This document shows, one piece after another, positions 8,852-16,736 of a stretch of 64,000 bases of DNA. Origin of the DNA: Micromonospora sp. C31 (GTDB taxonomy: Bacteria > Actinomycetota > Actinomycetes > Mycobacteriales > Micromonosporaceae). The position numbers were made by a program, and so were the translations under genes. Positions within the stretch are counted from its first letter, which is position 1; the number at the start of each line of letters is the position of its first letter. The stretch is taken from contig NZ_JAGPXN010000016.1 of assembly GCF_018070575.1 (NCBI RefSeq), positions 62,001 through 126,000 of the forward strand, given 5' to 3'. The notes below the pieces were generated by a model, which was given only the letters and a program-made list of their open reading frames with translations, searched no databases and was not told the origin of the DNA.

Positions 8852-9230
8852 GTCACCCGCCGTACCGGCCGCCCGGCCCACCCCGTCCGACCCGGTCGAG
8901 CTGAGCGCCGAGGACGGCAAGCTGGTCGTGCTGGCGCGGGGCGCGCGTGGTCGGGTGGGCGCCGTGGAGGGCGCGGCGGTCCGCGACCAGGACGGCCGGA
9001 CGTACGCCGCGGCCAGTGTCTCGTTGCCGTCGCTGACGATCACCGCGCTCCAGCTCGCGGTGGCCTCGGCGGTCGCGGCCGGCGCGACCCGGCTGGAGGC
9101 CGCCGCGGTGGTCACCGAGGCGTCGACGCTGGACGGTGCCGGGCACGCGGCGGTACGCGACCTCGCCGCGGACGCGCCGATCCACGTGGCCGCCCCGGAC
9201 GGGGCCGTCCTGGGCACGGTGGTCGAGTGA
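8844..9230 (+). CDS. Cytidine-deaminase-fold protein lacking the zinc site
   Basis: A 128-aa protein in the position of M. tuberculosis Rv2365c, between the corC-like gene and era. The stretch from LSAEDGKLVVLARGARGRVG to TITALQLAVASAVAAGA resembles the first half of cytidine deaminase, but neither a H/C-A-E motif nor a PCxxC motif is present. The zinc ligands and the catalytic Glu are therefore missing, and deaminase activity should not be assumed. It overlaps the upstream gene by 8 bp and precedes era by 61 bp. The coupling with era suggests a conserved, perhaps structural or regulatory, role; that is inference. Confidence 0.82.
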   Translation: MPESPAVPAARPTPSDPVELSAEDGKLVVLARGARGRVGAVEGAAVRDQDGRTYAAASVSLPSLTITALQLAVASAVAAGATRLEAAAVVTEASTLDGAGHAAVRDLAADAPIHVAAPDGAVLGTVVE

Positions 9231-9291
9231 GCGGGCGGACCGTGGGGCGGCGTGGCGTGGCGCCGCGGCCCTCCCGGGGCGGGACGGCGGC

Positions 9292-10188
9292 GTGAACGAC
9301 CTCCAGCCGCGCCCCTACCGGGCCGGGTTCGCCTGTTTCGTCGGCCGGCCGAACGCCGGCAAGTCGACGCTGACCAACGCGATCGTCGGGCAGAAGATCG
9401 CCATCACCTCGAACAAGCCGCAGACGACCCGGCACATCATCCGGGCCGTCCTGCACCGCCCGGAGTCCCAGCTCGTGCTGGTCGACACACCGGGTCTGCA
9501 CCGTCCCCGTACGCTGCTGGGCGAACGCCTCAACGACCTGGTCCGGCAGACCTGGAGCGAGGTCGACGTGATCGGCCTCTGCATCCCGGCGGACGAGCCG
9601 ATCGGGCGGGGCGACCGGTTCATCACCGGCGAGCTGGCCGAGCTGAAGGCCACCGTGCTGGCGGTGGTCACGAAGACCGACCTGGTGGACCGCAAGCGGC
9701 TGGCCGAGCAACTGCTCGCGGTCAGCGAGCTGGGCGAGTTCGCCGAGGTGGTGCCGGTCAGCGCGGTCTCCGGGCACCAGGTGGACATTCTGGTCGACGT
9801 GATGACGGGTTACCTGCCCGAGTCGCCGCAGCTCTACCCGGACGACATGCTCACCGACGACCCGGAGCAGGTGCTGGTCGCCGAGCTGATCCGGGAGGCC
9901 GCCCTGGAGGGCGTCCGCGACGAACTGCCGCACTCCATCGCGGTGGTCGTCGAGGAGATGATCCCCGAGGGCCAACTGATGAAGATCTACGCCGACCTGT
10001 ACGTCGAACGGCCCAGCCAGAAGGCGATCGTGATCGGCCACCGGGCGAGCCGGCTCAAGCACGTCGGCACCACGGCCCGCCGGCAGATCGAGGAGCTGCT
10101 CGGCTCCCGGGTCTACCTCGACCTGCACGTCCGGGTGGCGAAGGACTGGCAGCGGGATCCGAAGCAGCTGCGCAAGCTGGGCTTCTGA
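9292..10188 (+). CDS. era: GTPase Era
   Basis: Essential Ras-like GTPase that binds 16S rRNA and assists 30S assembly. It is 298 aa. The G1 loop GRPNAGKS is at 18-25, the G2 region SNKPQTTRH at 40-48, G3 DTPG at 65-68 and G4 TKTD at 127-130. A C-terminal KH domain follows (VIGHRASRLKHVGTTARRQIE). The start is the GTG at 9292 (MNDLQPRPYRAG), matching family length; upstream extensions in frame are out-of-family. Its position after the deaminase-like gene and before recO/uppS (here split by the acyltransferase and lipoprotein) is the actinobacterial arrangement. Confidence 0.97.
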   Translation: MNDLQPRPYRAGFACFVGRPNAGKSTLTNAIVGQKIAITSNKPQTTRHIIRAVLHRPESQLVLVDTPGLHRPRTLLGERLNDLVRQTWSEVDVIGLCIPADEPIGRGDRFITGELAELKATVLAVVTKTDLVDRKRLAEQLLAVSELGEFAEVVPVSAVSGHQVDILVDVMTGYLPESPQLYPDDMLTDDPEQVLVAELIREAALEGVRDELPHSIAVVVEEMIPEGQLMKIYADLYVERPSQKAIVIGHRASRLKHVGTTARRQIEELLGSRVYLDLHVRVAKDWQRDPKQLRKLGF

Positions 10189-10193
10189 GGCCG

Positions 10194-10227
10194 GCGCCGG
10201 GGCACGCGGGTGTCCCGGCCCCGGCGC
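10194..10227 (+). terminator. Hairpin terminator after era
   Basis: Perfect 10-bp arms GCGCCGGGGC (10194-10203) and GCCCCGGCGC (10218-10227), starting 6 nt after the era stop. Confidence 0.6.
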
Positions 10228-10354
10228 GGCCCGCCCGGTGCCTGACCGTTGCCGGCCGGGAGTATGGGAGACGTCACGTTCTGGTGGGATCCCTTCTGTT
10301 TGCCGTGACTGGCGCGGAGGGTAGGGGGTAGGACAGCCCCCGTATCCCCGGACA

Positions 10355-10360
10355 TAGATT
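10355..10360 (+). promoter_or_regulatory. -10 box of leaderless promoter for the acyltransferase
   Basis: TAGATT followed by 7 nt and the ATG at 10368, so transcription would start at or beside the ATG. Confidence 0.5.
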
Positions 10361-10367
10361 CAGGCTG

Positions 10368-11486
10368 ATGCGAAACCGATACCTGGACCTGCTCCGCTTC
10401 CTGGCCATCGTCCGAGTCGTCGTCTACCACGTCACCGGTTGGGCCACGCTGACGCTCGTCTTCCCGGCGATGTCGGTGATGTTCGCGCTCGCCGGCTCGA
10501 TGATGGCGGCCTCGCTGCACCGGTGGGGGCCGGGGGCGGTCGTCCGCCGCCTGCGCCGCCTGTTGCCGTCGCTCTGGGTGCTCGCCGCCGTCTTCGTGCC
10601 CGCCATGCTGCTCACCGGGCTGCCCCTGAGCCCGAAGGTGCTGCTCTGGCTCTTCCCCATCGCCGACCCGCCGGCCAACGGCTGGGGTGCGATCGCGCTC
10701 AGCGTGATCTGGTACCTGCGCGACTACCTCTGGTTCGTGCTCGCCTCGCCGGTGGCCCTGTGGCTGTTCCGGCGCGCCCCGGTGCCCACCCTGGCCGCTC
10801 CGTACGCCCTGCTCGCGGCGGCCGAGCTGGGCCTGCTCCCGGCGCTGCCGGTGGCGCTGCACCAGTTCGGGCTCTACTTCGGAGCCTGGCTGCTCGGCTT
10901 CGCCCACCAGGCCGGCATGCTGCGCCGCCTGAGCAACCGGGTGCTGGTGCCGGTCGCGCTGACCCTCGCCGCCGCCGGCGCAGCCTGGATCTTCACCCAC
11001 CCCGGTCCCCGCGGGTACGACCTGAACGACAATCCCCTCGGCAACGCCCTCTGGTCGGCCGCCTTCATCCTCGTGCTGCTCGGTCGGGGCCCGGCGAGCG
11101 CGTCCTGGGTGGACCGCAGCGCCGCGTTCGGCCGGGTGGTGACCGTGTTCAACCGGCGGGCGCTCACCGTCTACCTGTGGCACATGCCGTTCGTGGTGGC
11201 GCTCACCCCGCTGGTCGACGTGGTTGGCTGGTCGCATCAGGACCCGCTCGGCCTGGCGATCCGGGTGGTGCTCGTCTTCGCGCTGGTCGCGGCGGTGACC
11301 GCCCTGGTCGGCTGGGTGGAGGACGTGGCGGCCCGCAGGCCGCCGGAGCTGGTCCCCGGCCGCATCCGCCCCGGCCCGGGAGCCGTTCACCCGCTCGCCC
11401 AGCGGCCGGTCGACGGCGCGGCCACCGGGCGGGCGACGGTCCCGGCACCCCGGGAGCCGGAGACCGTCGAGATCAGCGCTGGGTGA
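10368..11486 (+). CDS. Acyltransferase 3 family membrane protein
   Basis: Polytopic membrane acyltransferase (OafA/WecH-like), 372 aa with about ten hydrophobic segments. The N terminus MRNRYLDLLRFLAIVRVVVYH is the family signature: R-x-LD-x-L-R followed, two turns later, by the catalytic His. FNRRALTVYLWHMPF near residue 265 is the second typical segment. It probably moves an acyl group from a donor onto a cell-surface or exported glycan or secondary metabolite; the acceptor is unknown. A Pro/Arg-rich tail of about 40 residues is probably cytoplasmic. It is a lone gene between era and recO and ends 14 bp inside the convergent lipoprotein gene. Confidence 0.87.
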   Translation: MRNRYLDLLRFLAIVRVVVYHVTGWATLTLVFPAMSVMFALAGSMMAASLHRWGPGAVVRRLRRLLPSLWVLAAVFVPAMLLTGLPLSPKVLLWLFPIADPPANGWGAIALSVIWYLRDYLWFVLASPVALWLFRRAPVPTLAAPYALLAAAELGLLPALPVALHQFGLYFGAWLLGFAHQAGMLRRLSNRVLVPVALTLAAAGAAWIFTHPGPRGYDLNDNPLGNALWSAAFILVLLGRGPASASWVDRSAAFGRVVTVFNRRALTVYLWHMPFVVALTPLVDVVGWSHQDPLGLAIRVVLVFALVAAVTALVGWVEDVAARRPPELVPGRIRPGPGAVHPLAQRPVDGAATGRATVPAPREPETVEISAG

Positions 11487-12303
11487 CCGTCACGTTGCCG
11501 CTGCCGGTGCGGACGTCGATCACCAGCGTGGCGGCCGGGTCGTCGGTGACGCCCAGGTCGGCGTCGTCGCCGTCGGTGCTGGAGCGGACCCGGTAGCGGC
11601 CCGTCGGCACGACCAGCTCGATGTTCCCGCTGGAGGCGTGCACCCGCGCCGAGGCGGGCGTCGTGAGGTCGACGGTGATGTCACCGGAGCCGGCCTCGGC
11701 GTCCACCCCGCCGTCGAGGCGGTGCCCGAGGATGTCGCCCGACGAGGTGCGCAGCGTGGCCGCGCCCGCCGCCTCGACGACCTCGACGTTGCCGGAGCCG
11801 GTCTCCGCGCGGACGGGCCCGCTGGCGCCGGCCACCCGGATGTTGCCGGAGCCGGTCTCCGCGCGGACGGGGCCGCTCGCGGCGGTCACCTGTATGTTGC
11901 CGGAGCCGAGCCGCATCTCCACCGGGCCCACCTTGCTCAGGTCGACGTCACCGGAGCCGGTCTCGCCCTTCACGCTCACCCCGTCGGGGGCGGTGACCTC
12001 GTAGGAGACGCTGCACCGGGAGCCGCAGTCGGTGTCCAGCACCAGTTCGGTGCCCTTGATCTCGTACGTCGTGCCGGGCTGGCCGCCCTGGTAGCGCACC
12101 ACCCGCTTGATCCGCACCTCGTCCTGCGCGCCGATGGCGCGTACGGTCACGTCGCCGGCTCCCGGGAGCACCCGGATGCTGCTGATCCGGACGGCCTCGG
12201 TGTTGTCGTAGTCGAGCCGGCGGAAGGACAGGTTGTCGCACCCGGCGGCGACGATCAGGGTGGTGGCCGCAGCGAGCGCGGCGGCGGTGCGGTGCAGGGC
12301 CAT
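11473..12303 (-). CDS. DUF4097-type beta-helical lipoprotein
   Basis: Secreted lipoprotein of 276 aa. A hydrophobic signal ends in the lipobox VAAGC (Cys at about 22). The rest is a repetitive beta structure with about eight GSGN/GSGD/SSGD turns, as in the DUF4097 (adhesin-like, LiaX/YvlB type) family. The function is unknown; family members are often tied to envelope-stress sensing. A near-exact internal duplication (ASGPVRAETGSGN twice) lies at nt 11800-11890. The start is supported by TAGCGT 6 nt upstream. Its end overlaps the convergent acyltransferase by 14 bp, and it is divergent from recO. Confidence 0.85.
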   Translation of the reverse strand: MALHRTAAALAAATTLIVAAGCDNLSFRRLDYDNTEAVRISSIRVLPGAGDVTVRAIGAQDEVRIKRVVRYQGGQPGTTYEIKGTELVLDTDCGSRCSVSYEVTAPDGVSVKGETGSGDVDLSKVGPVEMRLGSGNIQVTAASGPVRAETGSGNIRVAGASGPVRAETGSGNVEVVEAAGAATLRTSSGDILGHRLDGGVDAEAGSGDITVDLTTPASARVHASSGNIELVVPTGRYRVRSSTDGDDADLGVTDDPAATLVIDVRTGSGNVTVTQR

Positions 12304-12309
12304 GCGAGC

Positions 12310-12315
12310 ACGCTA
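12310..12315 (-). promoter_or_regulatory. -10 box of leaderless promoter for the DUF4097 lipoprotein
   Basis: On the minus strand TAGCGT is followed by 6 nt (GCTCGC) and the ATG at 12303. Confidence 0.5.
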
Positions 12316-12403
12316 CGAGGCGTGACGCGCCCCGCGCATCGGGGTTCCGCGCATGGACACCCCGAGCTGACCCTGATTCCGCACCCCGAGAGAGAATGGT
12401 CCG

Positions 12404-13261
12404 ATGGCCGGGTACCGCCGACAGCTCTACCGCGACGACGCGGTGGTCCTGCGCGTGCAGAAGCTCGGCGAGTCCGACCGGATCATCACCCTGCTCAGCC
12501 GCCGGCACGGCCGGCTGCGCGCGGTGGCCCGGGGGATCCGCCGCACCAGCAGCAAGTTCGGGGCCCGGCTGGAGCCGTTCGGCCACGTCGACCTCCAGCT
12601 CGCCGGCGACCCGAAGGGCAACCACGGCAGCTCGCTGCACACGGTCAGCCAGGTCGAGGGCATCGACCTCTACGGCAAGCGGTTCCTCGGCGACTATTCC
12701 CGCTACACGGCCGCCAGCGCGATCGCCGAGACCGCCGAGCGGCTCACCCCCGTCGAACGGGAGCCGTCGCTGCGGCTGTTCCAGCTCACCCTGGGCGCGC
12801 TGCGCGCGCTCGCCGCGGGCAGCCACGCCACCACCCTGGTGCTCGACGCGTACCTGCTGCGCGGCATGACGCTGGCCGGCTGGGCGCCGGCGCTGACCGC
12901 CTGCGCCGTGTGCGGGACGCCGGGGCGGCACCGGGCGTTCTCCGTACCGGCCGGGGGTGCGGTCTGCCCGGACTGCCGGCCGCCCGGCGCGGCCCATCCC
13001 GCCCCGGCCACCGTCGACCTGATGTCCGCGCTGACCACCGGCGACTGGCGGGTCGCCGACGCCACCGAGGCCGGCGTACGCCGGGAGTGCAGCGGCCTGG
13101 TCGCGGCGCACCTGCAGTGGCACCTGGAGCGCGCGCTACGCTCGCTGCCGCTGGTCGACCGGGGCGCCCCGACGGCCGGCCCGGTCCCGCCGTCCGGCGG
13201 TGGCGTGACCGGCCCGGTTCCGCCGTCGCTTGGCGTCGGGCCGGGAACGGACGGCGTGTGA
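12404..13261 (+). CDS. recO: DNA repair protein RecO
   Basis: RecFOR-pathway mediator that loads RecA on SSB-coated ssDNA and anneals strands. It is 285 aa. The N-terminal OB fold begins MAGYRRQLYRDDAVVLRVQK with LGESDRIITLLSR. The central helical region follows, and a zinc finger is formed by CAVC (about residue 167) and CPDC (about 188). A Pro/Gly-rich tail (about 250-285) is longer than in most homologs and probably disordered. The ATG at 12404 fits family N termini; GAGAAT six bases upstream is a weak -10 candidate. It is followed after 16 nt by uppS, as in mycobacteria (Rv2362c-Rv2361c). Confidence 0.95.
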   Translation: MAGYRRQLYRDDAVVLRVQKLGESDRIITLLSRRHGRLRAVARGIRRTSSKFGARLEPFGHVDLQLAGDPKGNHGSSLHTVSQVEGIDLYGKRFLGDYSRYTAASAIAETAERLTPVEREPSLRLFQLTLGALRALAAGSHATTLVLDAYLLRGMTLAGWAPALTACAVCGTPGRHRAFSVPAGGAVCPDCRPPGAAHPAPATVDLMSALTTGDWRVADATEAGVRRECSGLVAAHLQWHLERALRSLPLVDRGAPTAGPVPPSGGGVTGPVPPSLGVGPGTDGV

Positions 13262-13277
13262 GCAGGGGGAGGACCGA

Positions 13278-14090
13278 GTGATCCGATCGTTGAGGGCCGG
13301 GCGTCGTGAGCCGGTGCCGCCGACACCGCACCCGTCGGGCGCCCGGCCGCCGGCGCTGCCCGCCGACGCGGTGCCGAAGCACGTCGCCGTCGTGATGGAC
13401 GGCAACGGCCGGTGGGCCAAGGAGCGCGGGCTGCCCCGCACCAAGGGCCACGAGGCGGGCGAGTTCTCCCTCTTCGACACGGTCGAGGGCGCCATCGAGA
13501 TGGGCATCCCCTACCTGTCGGCGTACGCCTTCTCCACGGAGAACTGGCGGCGCTCGCCGGACGAGGTCCGGTTCCTGATGGGCTTCAACCGCGACGTCAT
13601 CCGCCGCCGCCGCGACCAGCTGGTCGACCTGGGGGTGCGGGTGGTCTGGTCCGGCCGGGCCGGCCGGCTGTGGAAGAGCGTCATCTCCGAGTTGCAGACG
13701 GCCGAGGAGATGTCGCGGGGCAACTCGACGCTGACGCTCCAGTTCTGCGTCAACTACGGCGGGCAGGCCGAGATCGCCGACGCCGCCGCCGCCATCGCCC
13801 GCGACGTCGCGGCGGGCCGGCTCGACCCGGAGAAGGTCACCGAGAAGACCGTCGCGAAGTACCTCTACCACCCGGAGATCCCCGAGGTGGACCTGTTCCT
13901 GCGGCCCTCCGGCGAGGAACGGATCTCCAACTTCCTGCTCTGGCAGACCGCGTACGCCGAGCTGATCTTCCTCGACACGCTCTGGCCGGACTTCGACCGC
14001 CGGCACCTCTGGTACGCCTGCGAGCTGTACGCCCAGCGGGACCGGCGCTTCGGTGGCGCGCTGCCCAACCCGGTCGCCCCGCCGAGCTGA
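13278..14090 (+). CDS. uppS: Isoprenyl transferase (cis-prenyl diphosphate synthase, UppS family)
   Basis: Cis-prenyltransferase that extends allylic diphosphates with IPP to make the polyprenyl carrier lipid for wall synthesis. It is 270 aa. MDGNGRWAKERG carries the catalytic Asp. FSTENWRRSPDEV and FLRPSGEERISNFLLWQ are the conserved substrate and Mg-binding blocks. The GTG at 13278 is chosen because GGGGGAGGA sits 4-6 nt upstream. The orthologous position in M. tuberculosis is Rv2361c, which makes decaprenyl diphosphate; the chain length here cannot be read. It is in an operon with recO. Confidence 0.95.
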   Translation: MIRSLRAGRREPVPPTPHPSGARPPALPADAVPKHVAVVMDGNGRWAKERGLPRTKGHEAGEFSLFDTVEGAIEMGIPYLSAYAFSTENWRRSPDEVRFLMGFNRDVIRRRRDQLVDLGVRVVWSGRAGRLWKSVISELQTAEEMSRGNSTLTLQFCVNYGGQAEIADAAAAIARDVAAGRLDPEKVTEKTVAKYLYHPEIPEVDLFLRPSGEERISNFLLWQTAYAELIFLDTLWPDFDRRHLWYACELYAQRDRRFGGALPNPVAPPS

Positions 14091-14154
14091 GGCTTACCGC
14101 CCGGTCGTACGGGGTATCACGGTCCTCAGCAGCCACCGACGGAGGTGAACCCAC

Positions 14155-14340
14155 ATGATCCAGAAGCGTATTGCCCAGTGGGCGATGATGGCGGTCGCTG
14201 TACCGCTGGCGGCGGGCGGCGCGCGCCGGCTCAGCCGCACCCTGGAGGCCCGCCGTGGCCCGACCGGGATCAGCCGCCTGCTCACCAAGGGCGCCGACAT
14301 GCTCCGCCCGCAGAAGGCCAAGCGCCGCCGCTTCTTCTGA
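14155..14340 (+). CDS. Small basic protein of unknown function
   Basis: A 61-aa ORF (MIQKRIAQWAMMAVAVPLAAGG...) with a strong Shine-Dalgarno, GGAGGTGAA, 6 nt before the ATG. It has one hydrophobic stretch (about 8-22) and a very basic C terminus ending KAKRRRFF. No family is recognised. The ribosome binding site, the codon bias and a following convergent terminator-like hairpin support a real gene. It could be a small membrane-anchored protein. Confidence 0.7.
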   Translation: MIQKRIAQWAMMAVAVPLAAGGARRLSRTLEARRGPTGISRLLTKGADMLRPQKAKRRRFF

Positions 14341-14360
14341 CCACCCACCCACGACCCGAC

Positions 14361-14465
14361 CCCCGACCCGCTCGCCGATCATGCAGTAGTGGTGCCCCGC
14401 GAAAGGCCCGTACCGGTGCCTTCCGCCCGCCCACCGGAAGTGCATGATCGACTCGCGGGTCGGGG
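14361..14465. repeat. Long inverted repeat between convergent genes (GATCATGCA family, copy 1)
   Basis: Arms 14361-14385 and 14441-14465 pair over 25 positions with few mismatches (outer part CCCCGACCCG, inner part GATCATGCA). The loop contains GGTGCCCCGCGAAAGG (14391-14406), which recurs with one change in the element at 26561. It lies between the 61-aa gene and gnd, so it may serve as a bidirectional terminator. Confidence 0.75.
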
Positions 14466-14474
14466 GTTCGCGCG

Positions 14475-15917
14475 TCAGGCCTCGATCTCGGCACGGTCGG
14501 CGGGCCAGCGGGTGTGGAAGGTGCCCTCGCGGTCCACGCGCTGGTAGGTGTGCGCCCCGAAGTTGTCCCGCAGCCCCTGGATCAGGGCGGCGGGCAGCCG
14601 CTGCGCGCGCAGCGCGTCGAAGTACGCCAACGACGACCCGAACGCGGGGACGGGCACCCCGGCCCGGGCGGCCTCGGCCACCACCCGCCGCCAGCTCGGC
14701 ACCCCGTCGTCGACGGTGCCGGCGAACCACGGCGCCACCAGCAGCGTCGGCAGGTCGGGCCGCTCGTCGTACGCCTGGCGGATGCGGTCGAGGAAGCGGG
14801 CCCGGATGATGCAGCCGCCCCGCCAGATCGTCGCGGTGCCGCCCAGGTCGATGCCCCAGTCGTACTCCGTAGAGCCGGCGCGGATATGGTCGAAGCCCTG
14901 CGCGTACGCGACGATCTTCGAGGCGAGCAGGGCGCGGCGGACGTCCTCGACGAAGGCGTCGGAGTCCTCGACCCGCCAGCCGGTGCCCGCGTCCGGGAAC
15001 GCCAGGCGGGCCGCCTCGCGCTGGTCGGCGTGCCCGGAGAGCGACCGGGCGAAGGTCGCCTCGGCGATGCCGGTGATGGGGATGCCCAGCTCCAGCGCGC
15101 TCTGCACCGTCCAACGGCCGGTGCCCTTCTGCTCGGCGCGGTCCAGCACGACGTCCACGAACGGCCGCCCGGTGGCCGCGTCGGTGTGCGCGAGCACGTC
15201 GGCGGTGATCTCGATCAGGAAGGACTCCAACTCGCCGGAGTTCCAGCCACGGAAGATCTCCGCGATCTCCGCCGGCTCCGCGCCCAGCCCGGCCCGCAGC
15301 AGGTCGTACGCCTCGGCGATGAGCTGCATGTCGGCGTACTCGATGCCGTTGTGCACCATCTTGACGAAGTGCCCGGCGCCGTCCGGCCCGATGTGCCGGC
15401 AGCACGGCACCCCGTCCACCTGGGCGGCGATCTGCTCGAAGATCGGCCCGAGCGTGCGGTACGACTCCGCGGATCCGCCCGGCATGATGCTCGGGCCGCG
15501 CAGGGCGCCCTCCTCGCCGCCGGAGACGCCGGTGCCGACGAAGTGCAGGCCGTGGCTCCGCAGCGCGTCCTCCCGCCGGCGGGTGTCGGCAAAGTGCGCG
15601 TTGCCGCAGTCCACGACGATGTCACCGGCGTCGAGCAGCGGGACGAGCTCGTCGACGACCGCGTCGGTGGGCCCGCCCGCCTTGACCATCACGATGACCG
15701 CCCGGGGCCGCTCCAGCGACGCGACGAAGTCGGCCATCGACTCGGCGGGCACGAACGTCCCCTCGTCGCCGTGCTCCGCCACGAGGCTGCGGGTACGCTC
15801 CGGCGAGCGGTTGTGCACCGCCACGGCGAAGCCGTTGCGGGCCAGGTTGCGGGCCAGGTTCCGGCCCATCACCGCCAGCCCCGTCACGCCGATCCGCGCC
15901 GTCGCCCGCCCGGTCAT
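14475..15917 (-). CDS. gnd: 6-phosphogluconate dehydrogenase (decarboxylating, NADP)
   Basis: Oxidative pentose-phosphate enzyme converting 6-phosphogluconate to ribulose 5-phosphate, CO2 and NADPH. It is 480 aa, the long dimeric type. The Rossmann loop GLAVMGRNLARN is at about residues 13-24. The substrate loop has GTGVSGGEEGAL. The catalytic Lys lies in GAGHFVKMVHNGIEY (about 180-195), with RGGCIIRA and a C-terminal RDNFGAHTYQR tail. The ATG at 15917 is preceded by GGAGGGCGG. It is encoded alone, convergent with the uppS cluster and divergent from the 78-aa gene. Confidence 0.97.
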   Translation of the reverse strand: MTGRATARIGVTGLAVMGRNLARNLARNGFAVAVHNRSPERTRSLVAEHGDEGTFVPAESMADFVASLERPRAVIVMVKAGGPTDAVVDELVPLLDAGDIVVDCGNAHFADTRRREDALRSHGLHFVGTGVSGGEEGALRGPSIMPGGSAESYRTLGPIFEQIAAQVDGVPCCRHIGPDGAGHFVKMVHNGIEYADMQLIAEAYDLLRAGLGAEPAEIAEIFRGWNSGELESFLIEITADVLAHTDAATGRPFVDVVLDRAEQKGTGRWTVQSALELGIPITGIAEATFARSLSGHADQREAARLAFPDAGTGWRVEDSDAFVEDVRRALLASKIVAYAQGFDHIRAGSTEYDWGIDLGGTATIWRGGCIIRARFLDRIRQAYDERPDLPTLLVAPWFAGTVDDGVPSWRRVVAEAARAGVPVPAFGSSLAYFDALRAQRLPAALIQGLRDNFGAHTYQRVDREGTFHTRWPADRAEIEA

Positions 15918-16419
15918 CCGCCCGCCCTCCGCCGTCGACACCCGCCGCTGCGACCGTATCGCGGGCACGGCGGGCCGGAGGCGGGTCGGCCGTTCCGCCA
16001 CCACCGCGTGCTCCGCTGCCCCATCTCGCTGGCCGGGGCCACGCCCAGCGACGAGCGGCGGGCGCCCCGGCACCGTGGCCACGCAGGGGCGTCGGGGCGG
16101 GGCCGAGGGCGTCGTAACCGGCCCGCCGCCGATCGTGCCGGTAATTCGGCTGCGCGCGACCGGACGGGCGGTTAGTGTGTGGGCATGCGTAACTGACGCC
16201 CCACCTCCGAGCCGACCCGCCGCTGCTGGCCGCGGGTCCGCGTGCTCCCGGGCGTCCGCATTCCGCACTTGCCCCCGAGGCGGCGGTGTTCCTCGTGGTC
16301 GATCCCGGGCAGCAGTTCCGATCCCGCCCGACCGTCACGCGACGGTCGCCGAACGAGGCGGGCCCCGCGCACCGGGCGTCGCTCCGGTGCGGAAGAGCCC
16401 GCAGACGAGGAGGCACCGG
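15918..16419. other. 502-bp divergent intergenic region
   Basis: It holds the gnd promoter on the minus side and a candidate leaderless 3-codon ORF at 16185-16196. I see no convincing protein gene and no tRNA. The stretch 16200-16410 has several short GC-rich inverted repeats and could be the untranslated leader of the 78-aa gene, or an ncRNA. Confidence 0.4.
16173..16196 (+). other. Candidate leaderless micro-ORF (Met-Arg-Asn-stop)
   Basis: TAGTGT (16173-16178) fits a TANNNT -10 box and is followed after 6 nt by ATGCGTAACTGA. This is the same geometry as the leaderless genes in this window. It lies about 220 bp before the 78-aa gene and may be an upstream leader ORF. There is no evidence beyond this geometry. 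Confidence 0.3.
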
Positions 16420-16656
16420 ATGCCCGCCAGGCGCAACCCGAAGAAGTCCCGTACCACCGTCCCCACGCCGTCCGTGGCGGACCTGACGCCCGTCAACCTC
16501 GACGAGGTGGCGGTCGCGCCGGTCGTGCCGGCGCTGCCGGTCGACCGGCCGGCGGCGCCGCAGGCCGGTCCGCCAGCCACCGGTGCCGGTCGTGCCGGCG
16601 CGATGCGCGGCCAGAAGGCCGGGCAGGCCCGCCGGTACGCCTTCCGGCGCAGCTGA
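16420..16656 (+). CDS. Small basic Ala/Pro-rich protein of unknown function
   Basis: A 78-aa ORF starting MPARRNPKKSRTTVPTPS with a strong ribosome binding site (GAGGAGG, 6 nt before the ATG). Both ends are basic (ARRYAFRRS at the C terminus) and the middle is Val/Pro/Ala-rich, so it is probably unstructured. A perfect 17-bp hairpin terminator follows. No family is recognised. Confidence 0.65.
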   Translation: MPARRNPKKSRTTVPTPSVADLTPVNLDEVAVAPVVPALPVDRPAAPQAGPPATGAGRAGAMRGQKAGQARRYAFRRS

Positions 16657-16663
16657 CGGTGCC

Positions 16664-16703
16664 GGCCGGGTGGAGCCGCCGCGGCCGGCGGCTCCACCCG
16701 GCC
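16664..16703. terminator. Bidirectional hairpin terminator
   Basis: Perfect 17-bp arms GGCCGGGTGGAGCCGCC (16664-16680) and its complement (16687-16703) with a 6-nt loop, between the convergent 78-aa gene and ecfT. Confidence 0.8.
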
Positions 16704-16736
16704 CCCCTCGCCCGGAGGACGCGTCAGGCGGGCGGC

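Noticed and set aside
14145..14447. Alternative frame over the 61-aa gene and hairpin
   Set aside because: It reads through the inverted repeat and lacks a start signal, whereas the 61-aa frame has GGAGGTGAA.
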